Assembly (NCBI GenBank): GCA_945877315.1
Contig: CAMCRP010000016.1
Coordinates: 1 to 51,999, forward strand
Length of the DNA: 51,999 nucleotides
Origin: an uncultured Ruminococcus sp.
GTDB taxonomy: Bacteria > Bacillota > Clostridia > Oscillospirales > Ruminococcaceae
Reading direction: 5' to 3'
Positions within the stretch are counted from its first letter, which is position 1, and each line of letters begins with the position of its first letter. Below are positions 8,461-15,690 of the stretch, one piece after another. The position numbers and the translations under genes were made by a program. A model generated the notes under the pieces. That model was not told where the DNA came from, searched no databases, and was given only the letters and a program-made list of their open reading frames with translations.

Positions 8461-8828
8461 TTGGTGTCACTCTCCTTTTTGGCGAACTTTTTTTGAAGTG
8501 CGGTCACGGCGGTAACGGTGTACGCCCCCGCCGCAAAGGTTATGGCGGTGGTTATAATGCAGATAAATATGAGCTTTAGTATATTTCCTGTCATATAGCC
8601 AAGATTTTCCAGGATACTTACGTTTGACGGGATAAAGAACATCGCCATATTCCCGAGAATAAGCCCGGACGCCTCCTCAATATTTTCCACCTTGACAATT
8701 TTCGTTCCCAGCAGGATAAGCATTAACGCCATTGCAAGGATAGTTGCGGGGAGGGGGATAAGCTTTGACAGGATACCCCCCGCCAGACATACGGCAAAAA
8801 TTATTGCCATTTGTTTGATAAGCTTCAT
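8457..8828 (-). CDS. lrgA: LrgA/CidA-family membrane protein
   Basis: About 123 residues with four hydrophobic segments and the holin-like CidA/LrgA pattern: GGILSKLIPLPATILAMALMLILL, then NMAMFFIPSNVSILENLGYM and a last transmembrane segment. I prefer the ATG at 8828 (AGGA 9 nt upstream) over the one at 8837, which is too close to the ribosome site. It is the first gene of lrgA-lrgB-pepV, divergent from the binding lipoprotein at 9004. No LytSR-type two-component system is in the window. Confidence 0.92.
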   Translation of the reverse strand: MKLIKQMAIIFAVCLAGGILSKLIPLPATILAMALMLILLGTKIVKVENIEEASGLILGNMAMFFIPSNVSILENLGYMTGNILKLIFICIITTAITFAAGAYTVTAVTALQKKFAKKESDTK

Positions 8829-8850
8829 TTCTTTCATTCCTTTTCATTGA

Positions 8851-8867
8851 TGTACGTACATATTATA
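8851..8867 (-). promoter_or_regulatory. Candidate -10 box and 10-bp palindrome upstream of lrgA
   Basis: A TATAAT (8862-8867, minus strand) is followed one base later by the perfect palindrome TGTACGTACA (8851-8860), at the expected start of transcription. A convincing -35 is not seen, so a regulator may be needed; the palindrome is a candidate operator. Confidence 0.4.
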
Positions 8868-8944
8868 AACCGAAATTTTGAACTTTTTTATATTATATCT
8901 CAAAAATACTGAAAAATTGCTGTCGGGATAGGTAAAAATTTCTG

Positions 8945-8973
8945 TTGCAATTTTCAAAGTAATATAGTAAAAT
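8945..8973 (+). promoter_or_regulatory. Sigma-A promoter of the binding-lipoprotein/C39 gene pair
   Basis: TTGCAA, a 17-nt spacer and TAAAAT, followed by AAGGAG at 8990-8995. Confidence 0.7.
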
Positions 8974-9003
8974 AGAAATATAATATGTGAAGGAGAATGG
9001 AAT

Positions 9004-9954
9004 TTGTCCGTATTCAAGAGATTTTTAGTAATTTTAGCGGCTGCGGCAATGCTTTTTGCCGTGGGCTGCTCTGAAATAGAAGACGAAGTTATGGAAGTGA
9101 CGGAAACCACCGTTACAGAACCCGAGCCCCAGCCCTATCCTGCCTTTGCGGGACAGCTGGAGTTTGACGAAGCACCGAAAACAGCCGCTTCTTTGTCCCC
9201 CGCCATTACAGAGATAATCTGCGGTCTGGGCTATGGGGACAAGCTTATCGGTATCAGCGATTACTGCGACCGTCCCGAGGAAATAACGGGAAGGCAGACC
9301 CTGGGAAGTGCCGCAAATCCCAATATTGATGAGATAATAGGGCTGCGTCCCGAGCTGCTTATAAGCCAAAGTCCCATTGCAAAAAAGGACGTTGTTCGGC
9401 TGGAGGGCAACGGAATTCGTGTACTGATACTGTCCGCTCCCGACAGCGTTTCCGAGCTGCGGGACTGCTACCGTGACATTGCCGCTGTATTCGGCGGTGA
9501 GCTGACTGCCGATGCTGCCGCCGATGACGCTATGAAGGATTTTTACGCCGAAATGAAGGCGGCGGAGGGCACTGTTGACAGCTTTCTGTTCATTCTGACG
9601 CCCGACCTGAACGCCGCTTCGACCGATACATTTATGGGAGATATGCTCTCCTGTCTGGGACGGAACACGGCGGCGTCCGCAAATCCTACGGTTGAGGAAA
9701 TACTTGCCGACCCGCCCGAGCTGCTGATACTTGCGTCGCCTATGGGCGTGTCCGACCTGCCCGAGGAGCTGCAGAGCCTTGACTGCATTACCGAAGGGCG
9801 TATCCTTAATCTGAAACCGAATATGCTGGAGCGTCCCGCCGCACGAGTGGGAAAATTTATCCCCGATATTGCAAAGGCGGCGGCTGAACGTGTTTCGGGT
9901 GAAACGGCTTCGGAAACTGAGGAGGCTTCGGAGGAAGAAACGGACGATGAATAA
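9004..9954 (+). CDS. Substrate-binding lipoprotein, helical-backbone metal/corrinoid receptor type (BtuF/FecB-like)
   Basis: A 316-residue lipoprotein started by TTG, with AAGGAG 8 nt upstream; the nearby ATG at 8997 is in a frame that closes quickly. The signal peptide ends in the lipobox FAVGC (lipidated Cys22). The body has the class III binding-protein pattern: ASLSPAITEIICGLGYGDKLIGISDYCDRP, then TLGSAANPNIDEIIGLRPELLI and a second lobe ending GKFIPDIAKA. Family members bind cobalamin, haem or siderophores for an ABC importer, but no permease or ATPase lies nearby. The tail is strongly acidic (Glu/Asp/Thr/Ser). Its stop overlaps the start of the next gene, so the two are translationally coupled. 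Ligand unknown. Confidence 0.85.
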   Translation: MSVFKRFLVILAAAAMLFAVGCSEIEDEVMEVTETTVTEPEPQPYPAFAGQLEFDEAPKTAASLSPAITEIICGLGYGDKLIGISDYCDRPEEITGRQTLGSAANPNIDEIIGLRPELLISQSPIAKKDVVRLEGNGIRVLILSAPDSVSELRDCYRDIAAVFGGELTADAAADDAMKDFYAEMKAAEGTVDSFLFILTPDLNAASTDTFMGDMLSCLGRNTAASANPTVEEILADPPELLILASPMGVSDLPEELQSLDCITEGRILNLKPNMLERPAARVGKFIPDIAKAAAERVSGETASETEEASEEETDDE

Positions 9955-10792
9955 TGTTGTTCTGACCGTCGTTCTGGGAATGGGGCTGGCGGTTTGTCTG
10001 GCAGCGTCCTATATGGCATACGGTGCGGGGGAGGAAGAAAAGCGCATTAACGAGCAGATACATTACGCAGAAGCGGGTCTGGACGAAAGCACCATGTTCG
10101 GCGGATATTCCTATGAACAGATAAGTGAGGGGTATCTGCCGCCCGTTAAGGAGCATGGGAAAACGCTTATTGACGTGCCTATTGTAAATCAGTTTCCCGA
10201 GCTGCCTGTGGGCTGTGAGATAGCGTCCGAAGCGGCACTGCTGCAGTTTCTGGGGTTTGATGCGGACAAGTGCGAGCTTGCGGAAAAATACATACCGAAA
10301 AACGAAGATATTTACGATGATATCCACCATTTTCTTTACGGTCCCGACCCGAAGGAATACTTTGTGGGCGACCCGTTTTCCTGGGGATATGGGTGCTATT
10401 CTCCTGTAATTGCCAAGTCCATGAACCGATATTTTGCGGATAAGGGCAGTGAAAATGTGGCGGTGGATATGCAGAATCTAACGGGCAGCGAGCTTGATAT
10501 GCTCCTTGACAGCGGCGTTCCCGTTATCGTCTGGGCGTCACAGGGAATGGAACCGTTTGTCTACCGTGATTCCTCCTGCTGGACGGTGAAGAAAAGCGGG
10601 GAAAATATCCGCTGGCTGGGAAATTCGCATACGCTTGTTTTAACGGGGTATGACGATAAATTCTACTATTTTATGGACTGTGCGGATAAGACGGAGATAA
10701 CGCCGTATGTAAGGGAGGTTTTTATTGCACGCTGGGACGAAAACGGAGCACAGGCAGTAGCAGTTAAGCTCAATGTGAAAAGTGAAAAGTGA
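9947..10792 (+). CDS. Membrane-anchored C39-like cysteine peptidase
   Basis: About 281 residues from the ATG at 9947, which lies inside the end of the lipoprotein gene behind a GGAGGAAG site. One N-terminal membrane segment (residues 3-22) exports it. The rest matches the peptidase C39-like family: IDVPIVNQFPELPVGCEIAS puts the catalytic Cys at 90, NSHTLVLTGYDD gives His228, and YFMDCAD gives Asp244. No ABC transporter domain is attached, so it resembles stand-alone YvpB-like proteins rather than bacteriocin exporters. The final residues NVKSEK and the stop are encoded by a heptamer repeat, so the original C-terminus may have been altered. Substrate unknown. Confidence 0.83.
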   Translation: MNNVVLTVVLGMGLAVCLAASYMAYGAGEEEKRINEQIHYAEAGLDESTMFGGYSYEQISEGYLPPVKEHGKTLIDVPIVNQFPELPVGCEIASEAALLQFLGFDADKCELAEKYIPKNEDIYDDIHHFLYGPDPKEYFVGDPFSWGYGCYSPVIAKSMNRYFADKGSENVAVDMQNLTGSELDMLLDSGVPVIVWASQGMEPFVYRDSSCWTVKKSGENIRWLGNSHTLVLTGYDDKFYYFMDCADKTEITPYVREVFIARWDENGAQAVAVKLNVKSEK

Positions 10793-10915
10793 AAAGTGAA
10801 ATTTTAAGTGTGAATTTAATTAAAAAATTAGCCAAACGGCAATAAGGCGGAAACCAAAAGCTTGCATTTGTTGGTTTGCGAATAATTCCACTTTCCACTT
10901 TTCACTTTTCACATT
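10772..10915. repeat. Heptamer-phased inverted repeat, copy 3, encoding the end of the C39-like gene
   Basis: The left arm (AATGTGAAAAGTGAAAAGTG...) and right arm (...CCACTTTTCACTTTTCACATT) are inverted; 80 bp without evident coding lie between. The last codons and the TGA of the upstream gene are inside the left arm. Confidence 0.75.
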
Positions 10916-10938
10916 ACACTAATTTTTCCCTAAAACTA

Positions 10939-10967
10939 TTTACAACCGCATACATATGTGGTAAAAT
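10939..10967 (+). promoter_or_regulatory. Sigma-A promoter of nadC
   Basis: TTTACA, a 17-nt spacer containing the palindrome ACATATGT, and TAAAAT. GGAGG at 11018-11022 serves the nadC start. Confidence 0.7.
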
Positions 10968-11032
10968 AGAAAATACAGTTTGAAAAAAAGCGAAAATTAT
11001 GTTGAAATAACTATTTTGGAGGTATAATAAAA

Positions 11033-11872
11033 ATGCTTCTTCCGCAGTTTTATGTTGACGATATAATTAAGACCGCACTTTCTGAGGATATTAATTATAT
11101 AGATGTTACCACCGACTATCTTATTGACGATAACGCCGTTTCCGAAGCGTCCTTTATTGCAAAGGCAGAGGGTGTTCTGGCGGGAATCGACGTGGCTATG
11201 AGAGTGTTTGAGTTGCTCTGTCCGTCTATCGAAAGGGAGGTTTATATCCACGACGGCGAACTTGTCAGAAAGGGCGATGTTATCGCAAAGCTAAAGGGTT
11301 CTACCAAGTTCATCTTAAAGGGCGAAAGGACTTCGCTGAACCTTTTGCAGCATATGTCGGGTATCGCTACTGCCGCTAACAAGTGCGTTAAGCTTTGCGA
11401 GGGCACAAACGCCGCTGTTACCGACACCAGAAAGACTCTCCCCGGACTGCGTGCGCTGCAAAAATATGCCGTAGTTGCGGGCGGAGGAAAGAATCACCGC
11501 TACAACCTGTCCGACGGTGCAATGCTAAAGGACAATCACATTGACGCTTACGGCGGAATTATCCCCGCTGTGAAGGCTCTTCGAGAAAAGATCGGTCATA
11601 TGGTCAAGATAGAAGTCGAGGTCCGCAACAAGGAGGAGCTTATGCAGGCTCTTGAAGCGGGAGCAGATGTTATTATGCTTGACAATATGAACTGTGCGGA
11701 AATGGCTGAGTGCGTCAAGATAACGGACGGACGTGCAAAGCTGGAGGCTTCGGGAAATATCACTCTCGATAACATTGCAGATGTGGCAAAGACGGGCGTT
11801 GACATTATTTCCCTTGGTGCGCTGACACATTCCGTAAAGGCGTTTGACATTTCCCTGAGAATTACGGGATAA
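11033..11872 (+). CDS. nadC: Nicotinate-nucleotide pyrophosphorylase (carboxylating), quinolinate phosphoribosyltransferase
   Basis: A 279-residue enzyme that converts quinolinate and PRPP to nicotinate mononucleotide, CO2 and pyrophosphate in NAD synthesis. Signatures: LKGERTSLNLLQHMSGIAT, DTRKTLPGLR (substrate-binding Arg/Lys), GGGKNHRYNLSDGAMLKDNHI, IEVEVRN, ADVIMLDNM and ASGNITLDN. Length is typical. nadA and nadB are not in the window, which is unusual because nadABC normally cluster; they must be elsewhere, or quinolinate comes from outside. The radical SAM gene follows after 21 bp, so they probably share a transcript. Confidence 0.96.
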   Translation: MLLPQFYVDDIIKTALSEDINYIDVTTDYLIDDNAVSEASFIAKAEGVLAGIDVAMRVFELLCPSIEREVYIHDGELVRKGDVIAKLKGSTKFILKGERTSLNLLQHMSGIATAANKCVKLCEGTNAAVTDTRKTLPGLRALQKYAVVAGGGKNHRYNLSDGAMLKDNHIDAYGGIIPAVKALREKIGHMVKIEVEVRNKEELMQALEAGADVIMLDNMNCAEMAECVKITDGRAKLEASGNITLDNIADVAKTGVDIISLGALTHSVKAFDISLRITG

Positions 11873-11893
11873 ATTTTTGATCGGAGAATAAGG

Positions 11894-12505
11894 ATGATAA
11901 AAGCAGAAAATTTTGTCTATTTTGTAGGCAAAAATATTTATATAAATCTCACTAACCGCTGCCCCTGTGCCTGCACATTTTGTATCAGGCAGAACGGGGA
12001 CGGTGCTTACGGCAGCGACAGCTTGTGGCTGGCAAGAGAACCCTCCGCAGATGAGGTGCTGAGTGCCATTGCGGAGAAAGACCTTACTGAGGTCAGCGAG
12101 TTCGTGTTCTGCGGCTACGGCGAGCCTATGGAGCGTGCAGAGGACGTTTCCTACATCGGAAAGGAGCTGAAAAGGCTGTACGGAAAGTCCGTCAGACTTA
12201 ACACAAACGGTCTTTCCGACCTTATCCACGGGAAGGAAACGGCGTATCTTCTGGAGGGTGCGGTGGACGTGGTTTCCGTTTCCCTTAATTCGGGAGATGA
12301 GGAAAGTTATCTGAAGGTCACACGTCCGAAGTTCGGCAAGGGCAGCTTTGAGGCTATGCAGAAATTTGCCGTTGACTGCAAGAAATACGTGCCTAATGTT
12401 ATGTTCACCGTGGTTGATGTTATCCCCGAAAGGGAGATAGAGCTTTCGAGGGAGATCGCCGAAATGCTGGGTATCACACTGCGTATCAGAAAATATGAAA
12501 GTTGA
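11894..12505 (+). CDS. TatD-linked type radical SAM protein
   Basis: A 203-residue small radical SAM protein. The cluster motif CxxxCxxC is Cys23-Cys27-Cys30 in NLTNRCPCACTFCIR, preceded by the typical start FVYFVGKNIYINL; FCGYGEPMER is the SAM-binding GE motif and SVSLNSGDEESY follows. This matches the family usually encoded beside or fused to TatD nuclease, but no tatD is visible here. Cys25 gives an additional cysteine within the motif. GGAG lies 7 nt before the ATG. Reaction unknown; the nadC/epimerase neighbourhood does not settle it. Confidence 0.8.
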   Translation: MIKAENFVYFVGKNIYINLTNRCPCACTFCIRQNGDGAYGSDSLWLAREPSADEVLSAIAEKDLTEVSEFVFCGYGEPMERAEDVSYIGKELKRLYGKSVRLNTNGLSDLIHGKETAYLLEGAVDVVSVSLNSGDEESYLKVTRPKFGKGSFEAMQKFAVDCKKYVPNVMFTVVDVIPEREIELSREIAEMLGITLRIRKYES

Positions 12506-12526
12506 TTTTGAAAGGACAGATTTGTT

Positions 12527-13558
12527 ATGAATAAGGCAAGTGCCGCAATCGTTGACCATAAGGGAACACCTTGTATTGAGCTGAAAGCAGGTCCATACAT
12601 GGCAATAATCGCAAATATGCTTGGAAGTAATGTGCTTCGTTTCCGTGACGAGGAAAAGGGAATGGAAATTTTCCGCTACAAGGACGATGTTTCCATAAGA
12701 GAGATAATGGAGGCTCCCGAAATTTGGGGTCTGCCCACCCTTTATCTGCCTAACCGTCTGGACAACGGCGTGCTGAAAACCTCCGATGCGGAGTATCATT
12801 TCCCCGTGAATGAAACAAGATTCAAGAACCATCTCCACGGATTTTTGCAGAAAAGAGCCCATAAGATCGAGGATATGGGCGTAAGGGACGGAAAGGCATA
12901 CGCCGTGACCTCCTATACTTACGACGAAAACGACTTTTTCTTTAGCGTATTTCCGCTGAAATTCAAGGCAACTCTTACCTTTGAGCTTTCGGAAAAAGGG
13001 CTTAGTCACAATTTCAAGATAGTGAATATGTCCGAAAAAATGCTGCCTGTTTCGGTGGCTACACATACTACTATCAACGCTCCCTTTGTTGACGGCGGCT
13101 ATGAGGAGGACATCAGAATTCAGATCCCCATTGAGAAAAAGTGCCTGTTTGACCGTTCAAGATGGCTTCCCACAGAGGAATTTGCCGCTCTTAACAGACG
13201 TGACCTGTCCTACAAGAGGGGCGTGAAGTGTCCCGTTTTGAAGGACATCTGCAACGATATGTACACTGCGGGAACTGTTGACCTTGACGGCGAAAAGTTC
13301 CACGGCTGTCTGATGAAGGATATGGCAACGGGCAAGCAGATACGCTATGAAACAAGCGAGGAGTACAAGTTTTGGATAGTGTGGAACGACAGGGGCTTTA
13401 AGGGATATTTCTGTCCCGAGCCTATGACTGCTTTGGTAAATGCGCCCAATCTGAAAATGCCCACCGAGTTCAGCGGCTATCGTGAGTTAAAGCCAGCTGA
13501 GGAATTTTCCTGCACACAGAGATTCTCAACGGCTGTTGTTGCGACTGTTTCTAAGTAA
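12527..13558 (+). CDS. Aldose 1-epimerase family protein
   Basis: A 343-residue protein with the galactose mutarotase fold. NHLHGF (His102/His104) and ATHTTINAPF (His180) match the substrate-binding and catalytic histidines, and CPEPMTALVNAPN carries the C-terminal catalytic Glu motif. Family members interconvert alpha and beta anomers of hexoses or act on phosphorylated sugars. It is the third gene after nadC and the radical SAM gene, 21 bp downstream, and is followed by two hairpins. Exact sugar unknown. Confidence 0.88.
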   Translation: MNKASAAIVDHKGTPCIELKAGPYMAIIANMLGSNVLRFRDEEKGMEIFRYKDDVSIREIMEAPEIWGLPTLYLPNRLDNGVLKTSDAEYHFPVNETRFKNHLHGFLQKRAHKIEDMGVRDGKAYAVTSYTYDENDFFFSVFPLKFKATLTFELSEKGLSHNFKIVNMSEKMLPVSVATHTTINAPFVDGGYEEDIRIQIPIEKKCLFDRSRWLPTEEFAALNRRDLSYKRGVKCPVLKDICNDMYTAGTVDLDGEKFHGCLMKDMATGKQIRYETSEEYKFWIVWNDRGFKGYFCPEPMTALVNAPNLKMPTEFSGYRELKPAEEFSCTQRFSTAVVATVSK

Positions 13559-13568
13559 ATGTTCATTA

Positions 13569-13605
13569 GTGTGTATTCCCTCGCCGAAGGCGGGGGAATA
13601 CACAC
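13569..13605 (+). terminator. Perfect hairpin after the epimerase gene
   Basis: A 12-bp perfect stem (GTGTGTATTCCC/GGGAATACACAC) extended by an inner TCGCC/GGCGG. There is no T run, so it may stabilise the mRNA 3' end or be a weak terminator. Confidence 0.45.
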
Positions 13606-13660
13606 GTAAATAAATCACTTAGGTGTCAAAAATTAATTCATTTTCCTAAATAATTTTATG

Positions 13661-13697
13661 CGGCAGCCTAGGTTTGACCCAATGGCTGCCGTTTTAT
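13661..13697 (+). terminator. Intrinsic terminator of the nadC operon
   Basis: The stem CGGCAGCC/GGCTGCCG (8 bp, 15-nt loop) is followed by TTTTATG. Confidence 0.65.
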
Positions 13698-13708
13698 GTT
13701 ATGCGTAT

Positions 13709-13782
13709 GTAGGGGCGGTCATTGACCGCCCGCAGAAGAAGGTATTTCCAATCAATACGGGCGACCAATGGTCGCCCCTACA
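13709..13782. repeat. GTAGGGGCG palindromic repeat, copy 1
   Basis: The ends are inverted: TGTAGGGGCG and CGCCCCTACA. Each half is itself a palindrome (GGGCGGTCATTGACCGCCC; GGGCGACCAATGGTCGCCC). Related to the cores at 19675 and 30779. Confidence 0.8.
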
Positions 13783-13801
13783 AAATCGTCTGTAAAATAT
13801 T

Positions 13802-13830
13802 TTGTAGTTATTGATGAAAACCTCTATTAA
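13802..13830 (+). promoter_or_regulatory. Weak sigma-A-like promoter upstream of the Xaa-Pro aminopeptidase gene
   Basis: TTGTAG, a 17-nt spacer and TATTAA; AAGGAG follows at 13841-13846. Confidence 0.35.
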
Positions 13831-13853
13831 CCGAATTAATAAGGAGCAAGATC

Positions 13854-15650
13854 ATGTCCGAAATAACAAAAAGACTTTCCGCACTGCGTGAGAAAATGTC
13901 CGAATACGGCGCAGATGCGATTTATATTCCCACCGCCGACTGCCACGAGTCGGAATATCCCGCTGAGCATTACAAGACAAGGCGGTTTGTCACGGGCTTC
14001 ACAGGCTCGGCGGGAACTGCCCTTGTGACCGCAGACAAGGCGTTCCTTTGGACTGACGGCAGATATTTTATACAGGCAGAGCGTGAGCTGGAGGGCAGCG
14101 GTATTGAGCTTTGCAGAATAGGCGTTGAGGGCGTTCCCACCGTTTATGAGATGATAGAAAAGGAACTGCCCGAGGGTGGAACACTTTTCTTTGACGGTTC
14201 TGTTGTCAACGGAAATACGGCGGATAAGCTGTCCGATGCGGCGAAAAAACGTAACGGAACGGTGAATTGCTCCCACGATATTGCGGGAGAGATATGGACG
14301 GACAGACCGCCCGTTAAGCCCACTTCTGCGTGGATTCTGGAGAAGGAATATTCGGGAAAATCGGTTTCCGAAAAGCTTTCAGAACTGCGTGAAAATATGT
14401 CAAAGGAGGGTGCGGACGTTCACATTCTCTCCTCTCTGGACGATGTGAACTGGCTGTTTAACGTAAGAGGTTCCGACGTTCCCCATTTTCCCGTCATATA
14501 CGCATTTGCAGCAGTTACGGCGGATAAGGCGATTTTGTTTGCATATGATGAAGCCGTTTCTCCCGAAATCAGGGAGCGTCTGGCGGAAGAGGGTGCAGAG
14601 GTGCGCAGCTACGGCGATATTTACGGTTTTGCGGAAAAGCTGTCCCCCGAAAGCAAAGTGCTTATTGACCGAGGACGGACCAATGCGAAAATTCTCGGAA
14701 ATATCCCCGAAACGGCTGTTATCATCAACAAGCCAAGCCCCGTCCGTCTGATGAAGTCGAAGAAAAATCCCACAGAGCTTTATAATCTCAGAAAAGCCCA
14801 TATCTGCGACGGTGCTGCGGTAACGAAATTCATCATCTGGATAAAGAAAAATGCGGGAAAGCTGAAAATCGACGAGGTTTCCGCAGCCGATTATCTGGAA
14901 AATCTCCGCAGACAGCAGGACGGTTTCCTTGACCTTAGCTTTGACACGATTTGCGCTTACAAAGGCAATGCCGCCATGATGCACTATTCCGCAAAGCCCG
15001 AAACGGCGGCGGAAATTTCCGACGAGGGTATGCTTCTGGTGGATTCGGGGGGACATTATCTGAACGGTTCCACCGATATTACCCGAACCATTGTGCTGGG
15101 GAAAATAAGTGACGAGGAAAAGCGGGATTTTACCGCCGTTCTGAAATCAATGCTTGCCCTTGCACGGGTGAAGTTTTTAAGCGGCTGCACGGGACAAAAT
15201 CTTGATATTCTCTGCCGCAGTCAGCTGTGGAAATACGGCATTGACTACCGCTGCGGAACGGGTCACGGCGTTGGCTATCTGCTGAATATCCACGAGGGTC
15301 CAAACTCAATTCACTGGGGCAATTTCCCGGGACGGACGGCGAACACGCCCTTTGAGGAGGGTATGGTAACTACCGATGAACCCGGCGTTTACATTGAGGG
15401 ACGGTACGGTATCAGGACGGAAAACGAGCTTGTTTGCCGAAAAGCCGAAAAGAACGAGTACGGGCAGTTTATGGAGTTTGAAACTATCACATATGCTCCT
15501 ATCGACCTTGACGGAATTATCCCCGAGATGCTGACCTTTGAGGAAAAGGAGCAGTTAAACCGCTATCACAGAATGGTATTCCAGGAAATTTCGCCGCTGC
15601 TTGATAAGGAAGAAGCGGACGCACTTTCTGAGATGACAAGGGAAATATAA
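13854..15650 (+). CDS. pepP: Xaa-Pro aminopeptidase (M24B)
   Basis: A 598-residue cytoplasmic metallopeptidase that removes the N-terminal residue from peptides with proline second. Length and order match the long eukaryotic-like aminopeptidase P form: two creatinase-N domains (residues about 1-300, with FTGSAGTALVT and LWTDGRYFIQAE at the start), a pita-bread catalytic domain, and the C-terminal extension of the long form. Metal ligands are visible as the two Asp of VDSGGHYLNGSTDITRT, His in GTGHGVGYLLNIHEG, and Glu in TDEPGVYIEG and RTENEL. AAGGAG lies 7 nt before the ATG. It is monocistronic and faces cysS convergently over a shared terminator. Confidence 0.94.
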   Translation: MSEITKRLSALREKMSEYGADAIYIPTADCHESEYPAEHYKTRRFVTGFTGSAGTALVTADKAFLWTDGRYFIQAERELEGSGIELCRIGVEGVPTVYEMIEKELPEGGTLFFDGSVVNGNTADKLSDAAKKRNGTVNCSHDIAGEIWTDRPPVKPTSAWILEKEYSGKSVSEKLSELRENMSKEGADVHILSSLDDVNWLFNVRGSDVPHFPVIYAFAAVTADKAILFAYDEAVSPEIRERLAEEGAEVRSYGDIYGFAEKLSPESKVLIDRGRTNAKILGNIPETAVIINKPSPVRLMKSKKNPTELYNLRKAHICDGAAVTKFIIWIKKNAGKLKIDEVSAADYLENLRRQQDGFLDLSFDTICAYKGNAAMMHYSAKPETAAEISDEGMLLVDSGGHYLNGSTDITRTIVLGKISDEEKRDFTAVLKSMLALARVKFLSGCTGQNLDILCRSQLWKYGIDYRCGTGHGVGYLLNIHEGPNSIHWGNFPGRTANTPFEEGMVTTDEPGVYIEGRYGIRTENELVCRKAEKNEYGQFMEFETITYAPIDLDGIIPEMLTFEEKEQLNRYHRMVFQEISPLLDKEEADALSEMTREI

Positions 15651-15654
15651 CAAA

Positions 15655-15690
15655 AGCCCGACCGAGTTTTGTTTCGGTCGGGCTGATTTT
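15655..15690. terminator. Bidirectional terminator between the Xaa-Pro aminopeptidase gene and cysS
   Basis: The 11-bp stem AGCCCGACCGA/TCGGTCGGGCT is followed on the plus strand by GATTTT and preceded by AAAA, usable by both convergent genes. Confidence 0.8.

Noticed and set aside
9857-10330. 157-codon minus-strand open frame across the lipoprotein/C39 junction
   Set aside because: Antisense to two genes with strong motifs; no ribosome site.
11525-13066. 513-codon minus-strand open frame
   Set aside because: It lies antisense to nadC, the radical SAM gene and the epimerase gene, all of which have clear family motifs. Its translation has low complexity and no recognisable domain.
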